64,000 nt of DNA from a bacterium. GTDB lineage: Bacteria > Actinomycetota > Acidimicrobiia > Acidimicrobiales > Bin134. The notes below the pieces were generated by a model, which did not search any database, was not told the origin of the DNA, and saw only the letters and a list, made by a program, of their open reading frames with translations. A program made the translations under genes and the position numbers. Position 1 is the stretch's first letter. Each line of letters begins with the position of its first letter. The stretch is from NCBI GenBank assembly GCA_026705465.1, contig JAPPAP010000039.1, positions 62,001-126,000 of the forward strand. The letters are read 5' to 3'. Below, piece after piece: positions 50,870-58,807 of this stretch.

Positions 50870-52072
50870 TCAAGCGGCAAACACCACCGGGTAGCGGCCG
50901 AAATAGGGCCGGGTGGTGGAGGCGTCCATTTCGGGCGGATCATCGGGGTCGGGGCGACAGCCGTGGTCGAACAGGGTCTGCACCGCCGCCGGCACCAGCC
51001 CGAACAGGTGGGCATCCATATCGTCTCCGTCCGCGAACGAGACGCCCGAGGCCAGGTCTTGGCCAATGCAGGCGTGCATTCCCTGTCCGAAGCTCAGCCC
51101 CCACGGGGCGACGCCGTCGGGCAACACTCGGTCGGGGTTGAAATCGGCGGCGTCGTCGCCAAACACCGACGGGTCCCGGTTCACCGACAGGAGATCAAGC
51201 GTGACCCGGTCACCTTCGGCGATGCGCACGCCGCTGGACAGGTCGATGTCGGCCAGCGCCCAGCGCATCCCGGTGGGGCTGGAGGGCTGGAGACGGATTG
51301 TCTCATGGGTGCACTGCTGCACAAAGAGCCGGTCTTCGCGCACCCGGTGCTCGTCTTCGGGGTGGTCGACTAACCAACCGAAGATGTTGTGAATAACGCG
51401 GTTGAAGGCGGTGGCGGAGGTGTGGGCCCCGGCCAGCATGTAGAAGGCGATCTCTCTGCGGATGGTCTCGTGGCTCAGCTCCAGGCGGTCTTGGTTGTGC
51501 ATCAGCACCATCAGCACGTCCTTGGGCAGGTCGTCGGCGGTGGCCTCTCCGGCTTCGAGTTGGTCGAGATACGCCTGGCGCCGAGCCATGCCGGGGGAGA
51601 GGAACTCGGCGTCGAATGCCTCTAGCGCATCCTCAATTTCTGCGATCTTGGCTTCCTTGTCACCGGTGTAATGGGCCAGGGTGGCCCCTTCAATGAACTT
51701 GGTGAGGTAGTCATACAGCCGGAAGGTCTCTTCCGGGGTGCCCTGAGGTCGATCCACCCCAGCGGTGAATGCAGCCAGGTTCATCATCAGCTGATGGCCG
51801 AGCTTGACCAGTTCAGCCCTGCCCTCGGTCAAATGGGGAGCCAGCGTGGATTCGATGATGGGCGGGAACAGATCCTGCTCGTACAACATGAAGGTGTCCC
51901 GACGGAAGAGGCGGTTCTCCAAGCGGCGGCGGTCTCGGTGCTCATCGCCGTGGAGGTTCACCACCACATCGCTCATGATCACCTCTCCGGCGTCGTACAG
52001 GGCTTGGCGAAGATTCTTGTTCCGGTAGCACTCCCGGGCATCGGCGAACGTGGTCACGGTGATTTCTGCCAT
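50870..52072 (-). CDS. Cytochrome P450 (family shared with the right-edge P450)
   Basis: A 400-residue P450. The I-helix is canonical, 'YMLAGAHTSATAF', with the Thr for O2 activation. The K-helix ExxR is 'HETIRL', and the haem loop is 'SFGQGMHACIGQDLASG' with Cys335. The N-terminus 'VTTFADARECYRNKNLRQAL' is closely matched by the gene at 63856. The start ATG 52072 has GGAG upstream on the minus strand. Divergent from the binding-protein gene of the ABC importer, so it may be induced together with uptake. Electrons could come from the ferredoxin at 62767. Confidence 0.94.
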   Translation of the reverse strand: MAEITVTTFADARECYRNKNLRQALYDAGEVIMSDVVVNLHGDEHRDRRRLENRLFRRDTFMLYEQDLFPPIIESTLAPHLTEGRAELVKLGHQLMMNLAAFTAGVDRPQGTPEETFRLYDYLTKFIEGATLAHYTGDKEAKIAEIEDALEAFDAEFLSPGMARRQAYLDQLEAGEATADDLPKDVLMVLMHNQDRLELSHETIRREIAFYMLAGAHTSATAFNRVIHNIFGWLVDHPEDEHRVREDRLFVQQCTHETIRLQPSSPTGMRWALADIDLSSGVRIAEGDRVTLDLLSVNRDPSVFGDDAADFNPDRVLPDGVAPWGLSFGQGMHACIGQDLASGVSFADGDDMDAHLFGLVPAAVQTLFDHGCRPDPDDPPEMDASTTRPYFGRYPVVFAA

Positions 52073-52147
52073 CTCCGGTATTTTGCCATAGCGAAATGTC
52101 TGTTAGGGTCCCGAACTTGTGTACGTCCATTTATCGGAGGGGAAATG

Positions 52148-53617
52148 ATGTCCAAGCTCTTTAAGGTCCTGGCTCTGCTGTTCGCAGCGGCTCTGGTTGC
52201 TGCCGCATGCGGCAACGACGATGATGACGGCAGCGGCGCAGCGCCCGCTCCGGCAGCCACCGAAGCCCCTGCTCCGGCGGCGGGAGACGACGATCACGAC
52301 CACGAACACGAGGACGACGACGACCACGACCACGAACACGAGGACGACGACGACCACGAACACGAGGAAGACGAGGGCATGGCCGAGGAGATGCCCGGCG
52401 TGGTCGAAGAAGACGACGACATGGTCGAAGAAGACGATATGGCTGAGGAGGTCGTTGTTGAAGGCTGTGGCGCCAACACCGACGGCGATGTGCGCGGCGT
52501 GGACAAGGAGAACGGCGTGATCACTATCGGCACATCCCAGCCCTTCAGCGGTCGGGCCGCTGTGGCTGGCGAAGGCTTGCTGGCCGGCATCCAGATGACC
52601 GTGGACGAGGTAAACGCCGCCGGCGGCATCGACGGCTGCACCTTTGAGCTGGCCTGGGAGGATGACCGCTTCGAGATCGAGCAGATGGTCATCAACGTCC
52701 GCAAGCTGATCGAGCAAGACAACGTGTGGGCGTTTGTGGGCACCGCAGGCTCACAGGCCATCCCGTCCACCTATCCCGATATCGAAGATGCTGGCACCCC
52801 ACTGTGGGGTCCGGTGTCACCTGCCGACCAGGACATTCAAGAGGTGTACCTCACCAACCCGACCCGCACTGAGCAGGGCAAGATCTGCATCGACTACTTC
52901 GCCGAGCAGGGTGTGACCAAGGTGGCGGCCATCGGCCAAGACAACGAGTTGGGCGTGGAGGCGTTCAACGCTATTGACGCTCAGGCGCCAATCAACGGCA
53001 TGGAGATCACGGCCAAAGAAGAGGTCGAGGTGCTCTCCGACGTGGTCGGCCCCGCCGTGCTGGCGGTGATCGACTCTGGTGCTGAGGCCGTGCTGACTGC
53101 ACTGGACAACGCCCAGAACGGCTTGGTGCTCGACCAGTTCCATGAGTTTGGCTTTGATGCTCTGGTGTGTTCCGATGCCGGCTCGTCAGGTGCTGGCGGC
53201 CAGAACACGGTGGGTTTGGCCAACCCCGAGGCTGCCGACGGCTACCTCGGTGCCCTTCAGGTGGCACTGCCCGACGGTGACCACGAGTTTGTCCTGCACT
53301 GGCGTGCGCTGTGGGACGCCTACGACGGCCCCGGCAAAGAAGGTGGTGCCCCCAACTTCAGCCTTCAGACCTATTCGATCGCCACTGCGTTCTTCGAGCT
53401 GTTCGACCGGCTGGACGGCGACTACTCATATGAGAATTTCCACGCCACCGCCGAGTCGTTGGTGAACGACCCGATTCTGGTGCCCGCCATCCCGCCGGTG
53501 GCCTGCGGGACACTTCCTGGCGGCCACAGCTGCGCTTCTGGTGCTGGCGTAGCCCAGTACGATGCCGACACGGAAACGTGGTCCCAAGTCCGCAGCTTCC
53601 AACAACCGAATTCCTGA
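52148..53617 (+). CDS. Branched-chain amino-acid-type ABC substrate-binding lipoprotein with His/Asp-rich insert
   Basis: A LivJ-type periplasmic-binding-protein-like lipoprotein of 489 residues. Signal peptide with lipobox 'LVAAACGND' (Cys21). GGAGG at 52136-52140 favours ATG 52148 over 52145. Residues about 47-78 are a tract of alternating His/Asp/Glu ('DHDHEHEDDDDHDHEHEDD'), followed by an acidic linker to about 105 and then the type I periplasmic fold ('VITIGTSQPFSGRAAVAGEG', 'EVNAAGGIDGCTFELAWED'). The His-rich tract resembles metal-binding loops of ZnuA-like proteins but is unusual for this family. First gene of the liv operon; a strong hairpin separates it from the permease gene. Confidence 0.92.
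   Translation: MSKLFKVLALLFAAALVAAACGNDDDDGSGAAPAPAATEAPAPAAGDDDHDHEHEDDDDHDHEHEDDDDHEHEEDEGMAEEMPGVVEEDDDMVEEDDMAEEVVVEGCGANTDGDVRGVDKENGVITIGTSQPFSGRAAVAGEGLLAGIQMTVDEVNAAGGIDGCTFELAWEDDRFEIEQMVINVRKLIEQDNVWAFVGTAGSQAIPSTYPDIEDAGTPLWGPVSPADQDIQEVYLTNPTRTEQGKICIDYFAEQGVTKVAAIGQDNELGVEAFNAIDAQAPINGMEITAKEEVEVLSDVVGPAVLAVIDSGAEAVLTALDNAQNGLVLDQFHEFGFDALVCSDAGSSGAGGQNTVGLANPEAADGYLGALQVALPDGDHEFVLHWRALWDAYDGPGKEGGAPNFSLQTYSIATAFFELFDRLDGDYSYENFHATAESLVNDPILVPAIPPVACGTLPGGHSCASGAGVAQYDADTETWSQVRSFQQPNS
52291..52350 (+). repeat. Tandem 30-bp DNA repeat encoding His/Asp-rich decapeptide
   Basis: Two 30-bp units (52291-52320 and 52321-52350) differ at one position (T/C) and encode the DDHDHEHEDD-type tract of the binding protein; a partial third unit follows. 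Such a repeat is prone to slippage, so tract length may differ between strains. Confidence 0.75.
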
Positions 53618-53623
53618 TCTAGA

Positions 53624-53667
53624 GGAGGCCGTGGGGCTAGCCGAGATCGGCTAGCCCCACGGCCTCC
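53624..53667 (+). terminator. Strong 21-bp hairpin after the binding-protein gene
   Basis: 53624-53644 and 53647-53667 are exact reverse complements (21 bp each; the middle two bases are GA). The stem contains the sequence GTGGGGCTAGCC and its partner. There is no clear T-run, so it may be an intrinsic terminator acting weakly, or an mRNA-stabilising or processing hairpin. It explains how the binding protein could be made in excess over the permeases. Confidence 0.8.
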
Positions 53668-53718
53668 CCAGATTCGGATCTTCAGCGAATTTCCTTGAGC
53701 GGCTGAGGGGGAACAAAG

Positions 53719-54816
53719 GTGGATCAACTCCTCCAGCAAATTGTGGTTGGCTTGGAGGCCGGCTCAAGCTACAGCCTCATCGGCATTGCCATTGTGGTCA
53801 TCATGAAGGCAACCGATGTGCCCAACTTCGCCACAGCGGAGATGGGGTTGGTGGCTGCTTACATGGCCTGGTTCCTGTCAGCCGAACCCGACAAGGGCGG
53901 CGTGGGTTGGCCATTCTGGTTGGCCATCGTGATCGCCTTGGTCTTTTCCGCCGTATTCGGGGCTGTCAGCCAGTATTTCCTGGTCCGACCGCTGACTGGC
54001 CTTTCCAACCAACCACTGGCGGTTTGCACTGCCCTTGGGCTGGGTGCCGTCAGCGTCTTCTTCCTCAATAAGGAAGGCTTGCCTTCGTTCTTGGATTGGT
54101 TCCCTGTTACCGATGAAGGATTCCCGCTGTATGTGGCAGTGATCTTGGCCATCGCCACCGTGGCGCTGACCTACACCATGCTTCGTGCGTGGGTGCAACC
54201 CCTGATCAAGGTAGATCACTTCCCGTTGCTGCTGCTGACCATCGGACTGACGTTCGCCCTCGGCGCGCTGATCGAGATCTGGTGGGGGGCTACCCCGCAC
54301 CGCTTCGATGCTCCATGGTCAGGAGAAACCTTCGACCTAGGTAGCACTCGCATCGGCTGGGATCAGGTCATAACTATCGCGGTGGGATTGGCCGTCGCCA
54401 TCGGATTGGCCCTGTACTTCCGGTCCAAGTGGGGGGTGCGGATGCGGGCCATTGCCGAGGATGGCCCCACCGCTCGAATGCTGGGCATCAACGCCGGAGC
54501 GGTGTCGCTCATTGCCTGGGCCATCGGCATCTTCGTGGCTGGGGCAGCCATGATCCTCAATACCAGTTCCACGATTCTGGAAACGGGGAGCGCTCACGGC
54601 CTCATTATCAACGGATTTATTGCCGCGGTGCTGGGAGGGTTCGTCTCCCTGGGAGGAGCATTTGCCGGAGGCCTGCTCATCGGATTGGGGGAGGCACTGG
54701 CCGGAGGACAGATCAGCACCAGCTTGCAGCCCACCATCGCGTTGTTGGTGGTTGTGGTGGTGCTGCTGGTGGCGCCGGGTGGTTTCAGCCGCGCTGCTCG
54801 GACTCGGGAGGTGTAG
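53719..54816 (+). CDS. livH: Branched-chain amino-acid-type ABC permease (LivH)
   Basis: A 365-residue integral membrane subunit with about 8-9 helices. 'LEAGSSYSLIGIAIVVIMKA' at the N-terminus, 'FRSKWGVRMRAIAEDGPTAR' (the EAA-type cytoplasmic loop that docks to the ATPases) and 'VLGGFVSLGGAFAGGLLIG' near the C-terminus are typical. The start is GTG 53719 after a weak GAGGGGG (53706-53712). It begins 101 bases after the binding-protein stop and 3 bases before livM. Confidence 0.93.
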   Translation: MDQLLQQIVVGLEAGSSYSLIGIAIVVIMKATDVPNFATAEMGLVAAYMAWFLSAEPDKGGVGWPFWLAIVIALVFSAVFGAVSQYFLVRPLTGLSNQPLAVCTALGLGAVSVFFLNKEGLPSFLDWFPVTDEGFPLYVAVILAIATVALTYTMLRAWVQPLIKVDHFPLLLLTIGLTFALGALIEIWWGATPHRFDAPWSGETFDLGSTRIGWDQVITIAVGLAVAIGLALYFRSKWGVRMRAIAEDGPTARMLGINAGAVSLIAWAIGIFVAGAAMILNTSSTILETGSAHGLIINGFIAAVLGGFVSLGGAFAGGLLIGLGEALAGGQISTSLQPTIALLVVVVVLLVAPGGFSRAARTREV

Positions 54817-54819
54817 GCG

Positions 54820-55923
54820 ATGTCGACCTCAACTATTCCTCCCCGTCCCCTATACCCTCCCTCGCCCCCTGGTATTGCTCGGTACCGGGAACAATTCACC
54901 ACTCTTGGAATATTCCTCTTTCTAGGGTTCTTGCCTTGGATTCCTATTTTTGGGTGGGTTGATATATTCGACACTAGCAATAACTTCGGAAGGGGCAATT
55001 TAGCCTTTGTCTTCGCCTATGGTGCCGCGGCCGTAGGATTTAATCTTCTTGTTGGATACTCTGGAACCTTAGGGTTAGCAGTTGCTGGCCTTTTTGCAAT
55101 CGGCGCTTATGGCACAGCCATACTCACTGCTCCCAGCGGCGTAAGGGAAGCCCAGGTTGGCTATGATTGGCCGTTTTTTCTGTCGCTCCCGGTAGTATGT
55201 ATCGCGGCAGCAATTATCGGAGTCGTAATAGGATTTCCGGCGGCAAGACTAAAGGGCTTCTTTCTTGCTATTGCGACGCTTGCTCTAGGGGATCTCATCA
55301 TCAAGATCATTAGTCTTGATGAGAAAGTGTGGAGCGGGCTAAAGACTAATGGTGGTACTGGCAAACAGGTTCCACAGTTTCGGATTCCTGGCCTGGATCG
55401 AGAGCTCAGCTATTATATGTTGTCACTAGGGGCGTTATTTGTCGCCATGGTTGCTTATGCAATACTGACCAATCGACGTTTGGGTCGTACATTGAAGGCT
55501 GTGCGTGACATCGATATTGCCACCGGCCCATTAGGCATTTCCTCCACCTATTACAAGCTAGTGGCTTTTGGACTGTCTGCATTTGCCGCGGCTTTGGGTG
55601 GCGCAATGTGGGCGCAGAACATTTCTTTTGCCCAGCCTGCTACTTTTGAAACCGATATGCTGGTCTTCTTACTTGTAGTCTTGATTGTAGGAGGTTTGTC
55701 TCATAAATGGGGACCACTCATTGGTGCAATTATCTTTGTGTATCTACGCCAGGAACTGCAAAGCACTCGGAAACTTCTATTCTTGATATTAGGCATCATA
55801 CTGATGTTGGCAGTCCTTATACTTCCTAGCGGTGTTGCTTCCCTTCCCAAACGATTCCGTGACAGTCGTTGGGCGAAGGATCTCCAGCGAAGGCTGGAGA
55901 CGTTGACGGACTTTTCACTATGA
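54820..55923 (+). CDS. livM: Branched-chain amino-acid-type ABC permease (LivM), atypical low-GC gene
   Basis: A 367-residue permease with about 9-10 helices: 'VFAYGAAAVGFNLLVGYSGT', 'IGVVIGFPAARLKGFFLAIA', then the cytoplasmic EAA-type loop 'GRTLKAVRDIDIATGPLGIS', and 'GGLSHKWGPLIGAIIFVYLR'. Its base composition differs sharply from the flanking livH and livG: the 60 bases from 54961 have 42% GC by my count, while neighbouring lines are above 60%. Codon choice (TTA, ATA, AGT) is different too. The reading frame is intact and coupled to livG (ATGA). Confidence 0.93.
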   Translation: MSTSTIPPRPLYPPSPPGIARYREQFTTLGIFLFLGFLPWIPIFGWVDIFDTSNNFGRGNLAFVFAYGAAAVGFNLLVGYSGTLGLAVAGLFAIGAYGTAILTAPSGVREAQVGYDWPFFLSLPVVCIAAAIIGVVIGFPAARLKGFFLAIATLALGDLIIKIISLDEKVWSGLKTNGGTGKQVPQFRIPGLDRELSYYMLSLGALFVAMVAYAILTNRRLGRTLKAVRDIDIATGPLGISSTYYKLVAFGLSAFAAALGGAMWAQNISFAQPATFETDMLVFLLVVLIVGGLSHKWGPLIGAIIFVYLRQELQSTRKLLFLILGIILMLAVLILPSGVASLPKRFRDSRWAKDLQRRLETLTDFSL

Positions 55924-56867
55924 GCGTCGTCGAAGCTGCTGCTCCGGGCGCCAATTCCGCCGATGCCGCCGCTTCATTGGCAGTAGACGACCTGCACGTG
56001 GCCTTCGCGGGGAACCACGTTCTCCAAGGCGTCGACTTGCGTTTCACCCCCGGCTTTAATGGGCTCATCGGTCCCAACGGGGCGGGTAAGACCACCGTAT
56101 TCAATGTGATCTCCGGCTACGTTCGCAATAACCAGGGCAACATTCGTTTGCATGGCGAAGATGTGTTGCATATGTCCCGCACCCAGCGGGTTAAGGCCGG
56201 CATCGGGCGCACGTTTCAAGCGCCGCGGCTGATTCTCGACGCCACCGTGATGGAGAACACCCTGTTGGGCCGTCACCACCTGTTCCGCTGGGGACACTTT
56301 GCCGAGCTGTTGCTTTTGCCCCAGCAGCGGCGGGAGGAGACCCAGGCCCGCCAGATCTGCATGAACATGCTCGACCGGTTCGGCCTGGCCGATATGGCCC
56401 ACGAAGATGCTGGGGCGCTGTCACTGGGCTCCCAGAAGCTGGTAGAGGTGGCCCGGGCATTGGTGGCCGACCCTACCGTGGTGCTGCTCGATGAGCCCGC
56501 CGCCGGGTTGGGCGCCGATGACGTGACTGTGCTCTTGCGGGGATTGCGGGAGATCCAGGCGGAACGCAATCTGTGCGTGATCATCATCGAGCACGATCTG
56601 CAACTGGTGACCAGCCTGTGTCCCAAGATCAGCGTGCTGCATTTCGGCGAGATCATCTCCGAGGGCAGCCCTGAGCACGTCACCTCCGATCCCGCGGTGA
56701 TCGAGGCCTATCTGGGCCACGGCTTCGAGATGGAAGAAGGCGGCGAGATTCACGAGGTGGAGGGGCCGCTGTCGGAGCACCACCACATCGACCACGTCGA
56801 GGAGGAGAGCACCCTAGAAGAGGTGTGGACCGACGACGACGCCCCCGAGCAGGAAGAGCCGTCCTAG
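55920..56867 (+). CDS. livG: ABC transporter ATP-binding protein (LivG) with His/acidic C-terminal tail
   Basis: A 315-residue ATPase. ATG 55920 overlaps the livM stop. Walker A 'GLIGPNGAGKTTVFNVISGY', the 'LSLGSQKLVEVARAL' signature region (a variant of LSGGQ), Walker B 'VVLLDEPAAGLGAD' and the 'IIIEHDLQLV' switch His are present. The usual family ends soon after 'YLGHGF'; this one has a further 46 or so residues of Glu/Asp/His-rich tail ('LSEHHHIDHVEEESTLEEVW'). The tail echoes the acidic/His tract of the binding protein, but here it is cytoplasmic. Overlaps livF by one base. Confidence 0.92.
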   Translation: MSVVEAAAPGANSADAAASLAVDDLHVAFAGNHVLQGVDLRFTPGFNGLIGPNGAGKTTVFNVISGYVRNNQGNIRLHGEDVLHMSRTQRVKAGIGRTFQAPRLILDATVMENTLLGRHHLFRWGHFAELLLLPQQRREETQARQICMNMLDRFGLADMAHEDAGALSLGSQKLVEVARALVADPTVVLLDEPAAGLGADDVTVLLRGLREIQAERNLCVIIIEHDLQLVTSLCPKISVLHFGEIISEGSPEHVTSDPAVIEAYLGHGFEMEEGGEIHEVEGPLSEHHHIDHVEEESTLEEVWTDDDAPEQEEPS

Positions 56868-57577
56868 TGCTGCTTGAGATCAACGACCTGGTTTCTGGCT
56901 ACGGCCGCCTGGAAGTGCTGCACGGCGTCTCGCTGTCGGTGGAAGAGGGCGAGATTGTGTCGGTGCTGGGGGCCAACGGTGCGGGGAAGACCACCCTGCT
57001 GCGGGCCATCTCCGGCGTGCTCGACACCTGGTCGGGATCGGTGGTGCTCGACGGGGAGAACCTGGGCAGCCTGGCCATAGAACGCCGGGCCATGCGAGGG
57101 CTCGGCCATCTGCCCGAGGGGCGGGGCATCTTCCAGAACCTGTCGGTGAAGGAGAACTTGGAGCTGGGCCTGGGATTGCGGACCGACGGCGCAGCGGCTA
57201 TTCGCAGAGACCGCGATCGACTGTTTGACCTGCTGCCCGCGCTGGCCGAGAAGATCGGTGAGCAGGCTTCGTCGCTATCGGGCGGACAGCAGCAGATGCT
57301 GGCGCTGGCTCGGGCCATGATCACCCGACCCAAGCTGCTGATGATCGACGAGTTGTCATTCGGCCTGGCCCCCAACCTGGTGGACCAGCTGTTCGAGCTG
57401 GTGGTGGACCTTCGAGAAGGAGGCGGCACCACTTTCTTGTTGGTGGAGCAGAACGCCGGCGTGCTGGAGGTGTCCGACCGCACCTATGTGCTGCGCACCG
57501 GCAACAACGACATCAGTGGGCCGTCGGCCGAGTTGCGGGCCTCTCACGATCTGGTCCGCTCCTATCTCGGCCACTGA
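56867..57577 (+). CDS. livF: ABC transporter ATP-binding protein (LivF)
   Basis: A 236-residue ATPase partner of LivG. GTG 56867 overlaps the stop of livG (TAGTG). Walker A 'VLGANGAGKTTLLRAISGVL', 'LPEGRGIFQNLSVKENLELG' (characteristic of LivF), signature 'SSLSGGQQQMLALARAM', Walker B 'LLMIDELSFGLAP' and the switch 'LLVEQNAGVLEVSDRTYVLR'. The complete importer is thus SBP-LivH-LivM-LivG-LivF; substrates of such systems extend beyond amino acids to aromatic acids, urea and amides. Confidence 0.94.
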   Translation: MLLEINDLVSGYGRLEVLHGVSLSVEEGEIVSVLGANGAGKTTLLRAISGVLDTWSGSVVLDGENLGSLAIERRAMRGLGHLPEGRGIFQNLSVKENLELGLGLRTDGAAAIRRDRDRLFDLLPALAEKIGEQASSLSGGQQQMLALARAMITRPKLLMIDELSFGLAPNLVDQLFELVVDLREGGGTTFLLVEQNAGVLEVSDRTYVLRTGNNDISGPSAELRASHDLVRSYLGH

Positions 57578-57582
57578 CGCTG

Positions 57583-58269
57583 ATGCCAGGCCTGGTGCTG
57601 GTAACCGGCGGGGCGTCGGGTATCGGTGCGGCCACCTGCCGAGTATTGGGGGGCACGGGTTGGGACGTAGTGGCTACCGACATCGCTCCCGCCGACGGGG
57701 TTGTCGGCCTAGACGTGACCGATGAGGTTGCCTGGGATCAGGTGCTGGACCAGGCGGGGCCGCTGGCCGGCCTGGTGAATTGCGCCGGCATCCGCACCCG
57801 CAGCTCGATTGCGGATACTTCGGTTGAGGAATTCCAACGCCATATGCGGGTGAATGTGGTCGGCACCTGGCTGGGCATCCGGGGGTTTTTGCGCCGCCAC
57901 CAGCCCGGCGAGTCAGGGGCCATCGTCAACGTGTCTTCGGTGAACGCAGAGATCGCGGTACCCGACCAGGCCCACTACGTGGCTTCCAAAGGGGCGGTGT
58001 CGGCGCTGACCCGGGCCGCGGCAGTGGAGGCTGCTCCGCTGGGGGTGCGGGTAAATGCGGTAGCACCGGGGCCGGTGCGCACCCCCATGACCGCAGAGCG
58101 GCTGGGCGACCCGGAGCAGGCCGCCTGGCTGGACGCCCGGGTGCCGATGGGCCGGGTGGCCGAACCGGCCGAGATCGCCGAAGTCATCTCGTTCTTGCTA
58201 AGCGACAAGTCGTCCTACATCACGGGCGAAGTTCTATTCACCGACGGAGGGTGGCACGGAAATGCCTGA
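57583..58269 (+). CDS. Short-chain dehydrogenase/reductase
   Basis: A 228-residue classical SDR: 'LVTGGASGIGAATC', 'LVNCAGIRTRSS', 'GAIVNVSSVNAEIAVPDQ' with Ser, 'AHYVASKGAVSALTR' with Tyr-x3-Lys, and 'ITGEVLFTDGGW'. ATG 57583 is 5 bases after livF, so it is within the importer operon. Its end overlaps the VOC gene by 8 bases. The position ties uptake to an oxidation step. Confidence 0.93.
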   Translation: MPGLVLVTGGASGIGAATCRVLGGTGWDVVATDIAPADGVVGLDVTDEVAWDQVLDQAGPLAGLVNCAGIRTRSSIADTSVEEFQRHMRVNVVGTWLGIRGFLRRHQPGESGAIVNVSSVNAEIAVPDQAHYVASKGAVSALTRAAAVEAAPLGVRVNAVAPGPVRTPMTAERLGDPEQAAWLDARVPMGRVAEPAEIAEVISFLLSDKSSYITGEVLFTDGGWHGNA

Positions 58270-58777
58270 CTCAACATCCAATTCGATTTCAGGGCTGGTG
58301 CCCCTCGACGACTTCTACCACTTCGGCGTTGTGGTTACCGACCTGGATGCGGCGATGGCCGAGTGGAGCGCCATCCATGGTTTCGAATGGGGAGTCGTCC
58401 AGAACCGGGAATTCATGGTGCGCCAGCCCAATGGGGTGGTGCTGGCTGAGTTCCAGTTCACCTACTCCATTGCCGGGCCACCCCACATTGAGCTGATCAG
58501 GGGAGCTCCCGGCACCGTTTGGGATCCGGCCACTGCGGGCGGCGTGCATCATCTGGGCTACTGGAGCCATGACCTAGTGTCCGACGCCCAACGACTGGCC
58601 GACGCCGGCTACGAGCCCTTGGCCTCTTACGACGCGGCCGACGGTCGCCCGCTGGGCTTCACCTACCACTGGTTGCCCACCACCGGACTCCGGGTGGAGC
58701 TGGTGGACGCCAACCGCCGCCAAGACTTCCTCAACTGGCTGGCCGGGGCCGACTTCCCCGCTGCCACTGACCGCTAG
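58262..58777 (+). CDS. VOC (glyoxalase/bleomycin resistance/dioxygenase) family protein
   Basis: A 171-residue protein of two beta-alpha-beta-beta-beta units. 'DFYHFGVVVTDLDAAMAEWS' with an N-terminal His, 'PPHIELIRGAPGTVWDPATA' with a Glu, 'GGVHHLGYWSHD' with a second His and 'LRVELVDANRR' with a second Glu are the expected metal ligands of this superfamily. It may be an epimerase, dioxygenase or lyase in the pathway. Starts inside the SDR gene (8-base overlap); strongly coupled. Confidence 0.88.
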   Translation: MPDSTSNSISGLVPLDDFYHFGVVVTDLDAAMAEWSAIHGFEWGVVQNREFMVRQPNGVVLAEFQFTYSIAGPPHIELIRGAPGTVWDPATAGGVHHLGYWSHDLVSDAQRLADAGYEPLASYDAADGRPLGFTYHWLPTTGLRVELVDANRRQDFLNWLAGADFPAATDR

Positions 58778-58807
58778 TCGACAATCCGCCGATAGCCTGA
58801 AATTGCA

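Noticed and set aside
50276-50870. AT-rich stretch as prophage remnant or attachment site
   Set aside because: No phage structural gene, integrase, tRNA or flanking direct repeat could be seen.
52148-53617. Binding protein as a zinc-uptake (ZnuA-type) protein
   Set aside because: The His-rich tract is similar, but the remainder is a type I LivJ-like fold and the operon encodes LivH, LivM, LivG and LivF.
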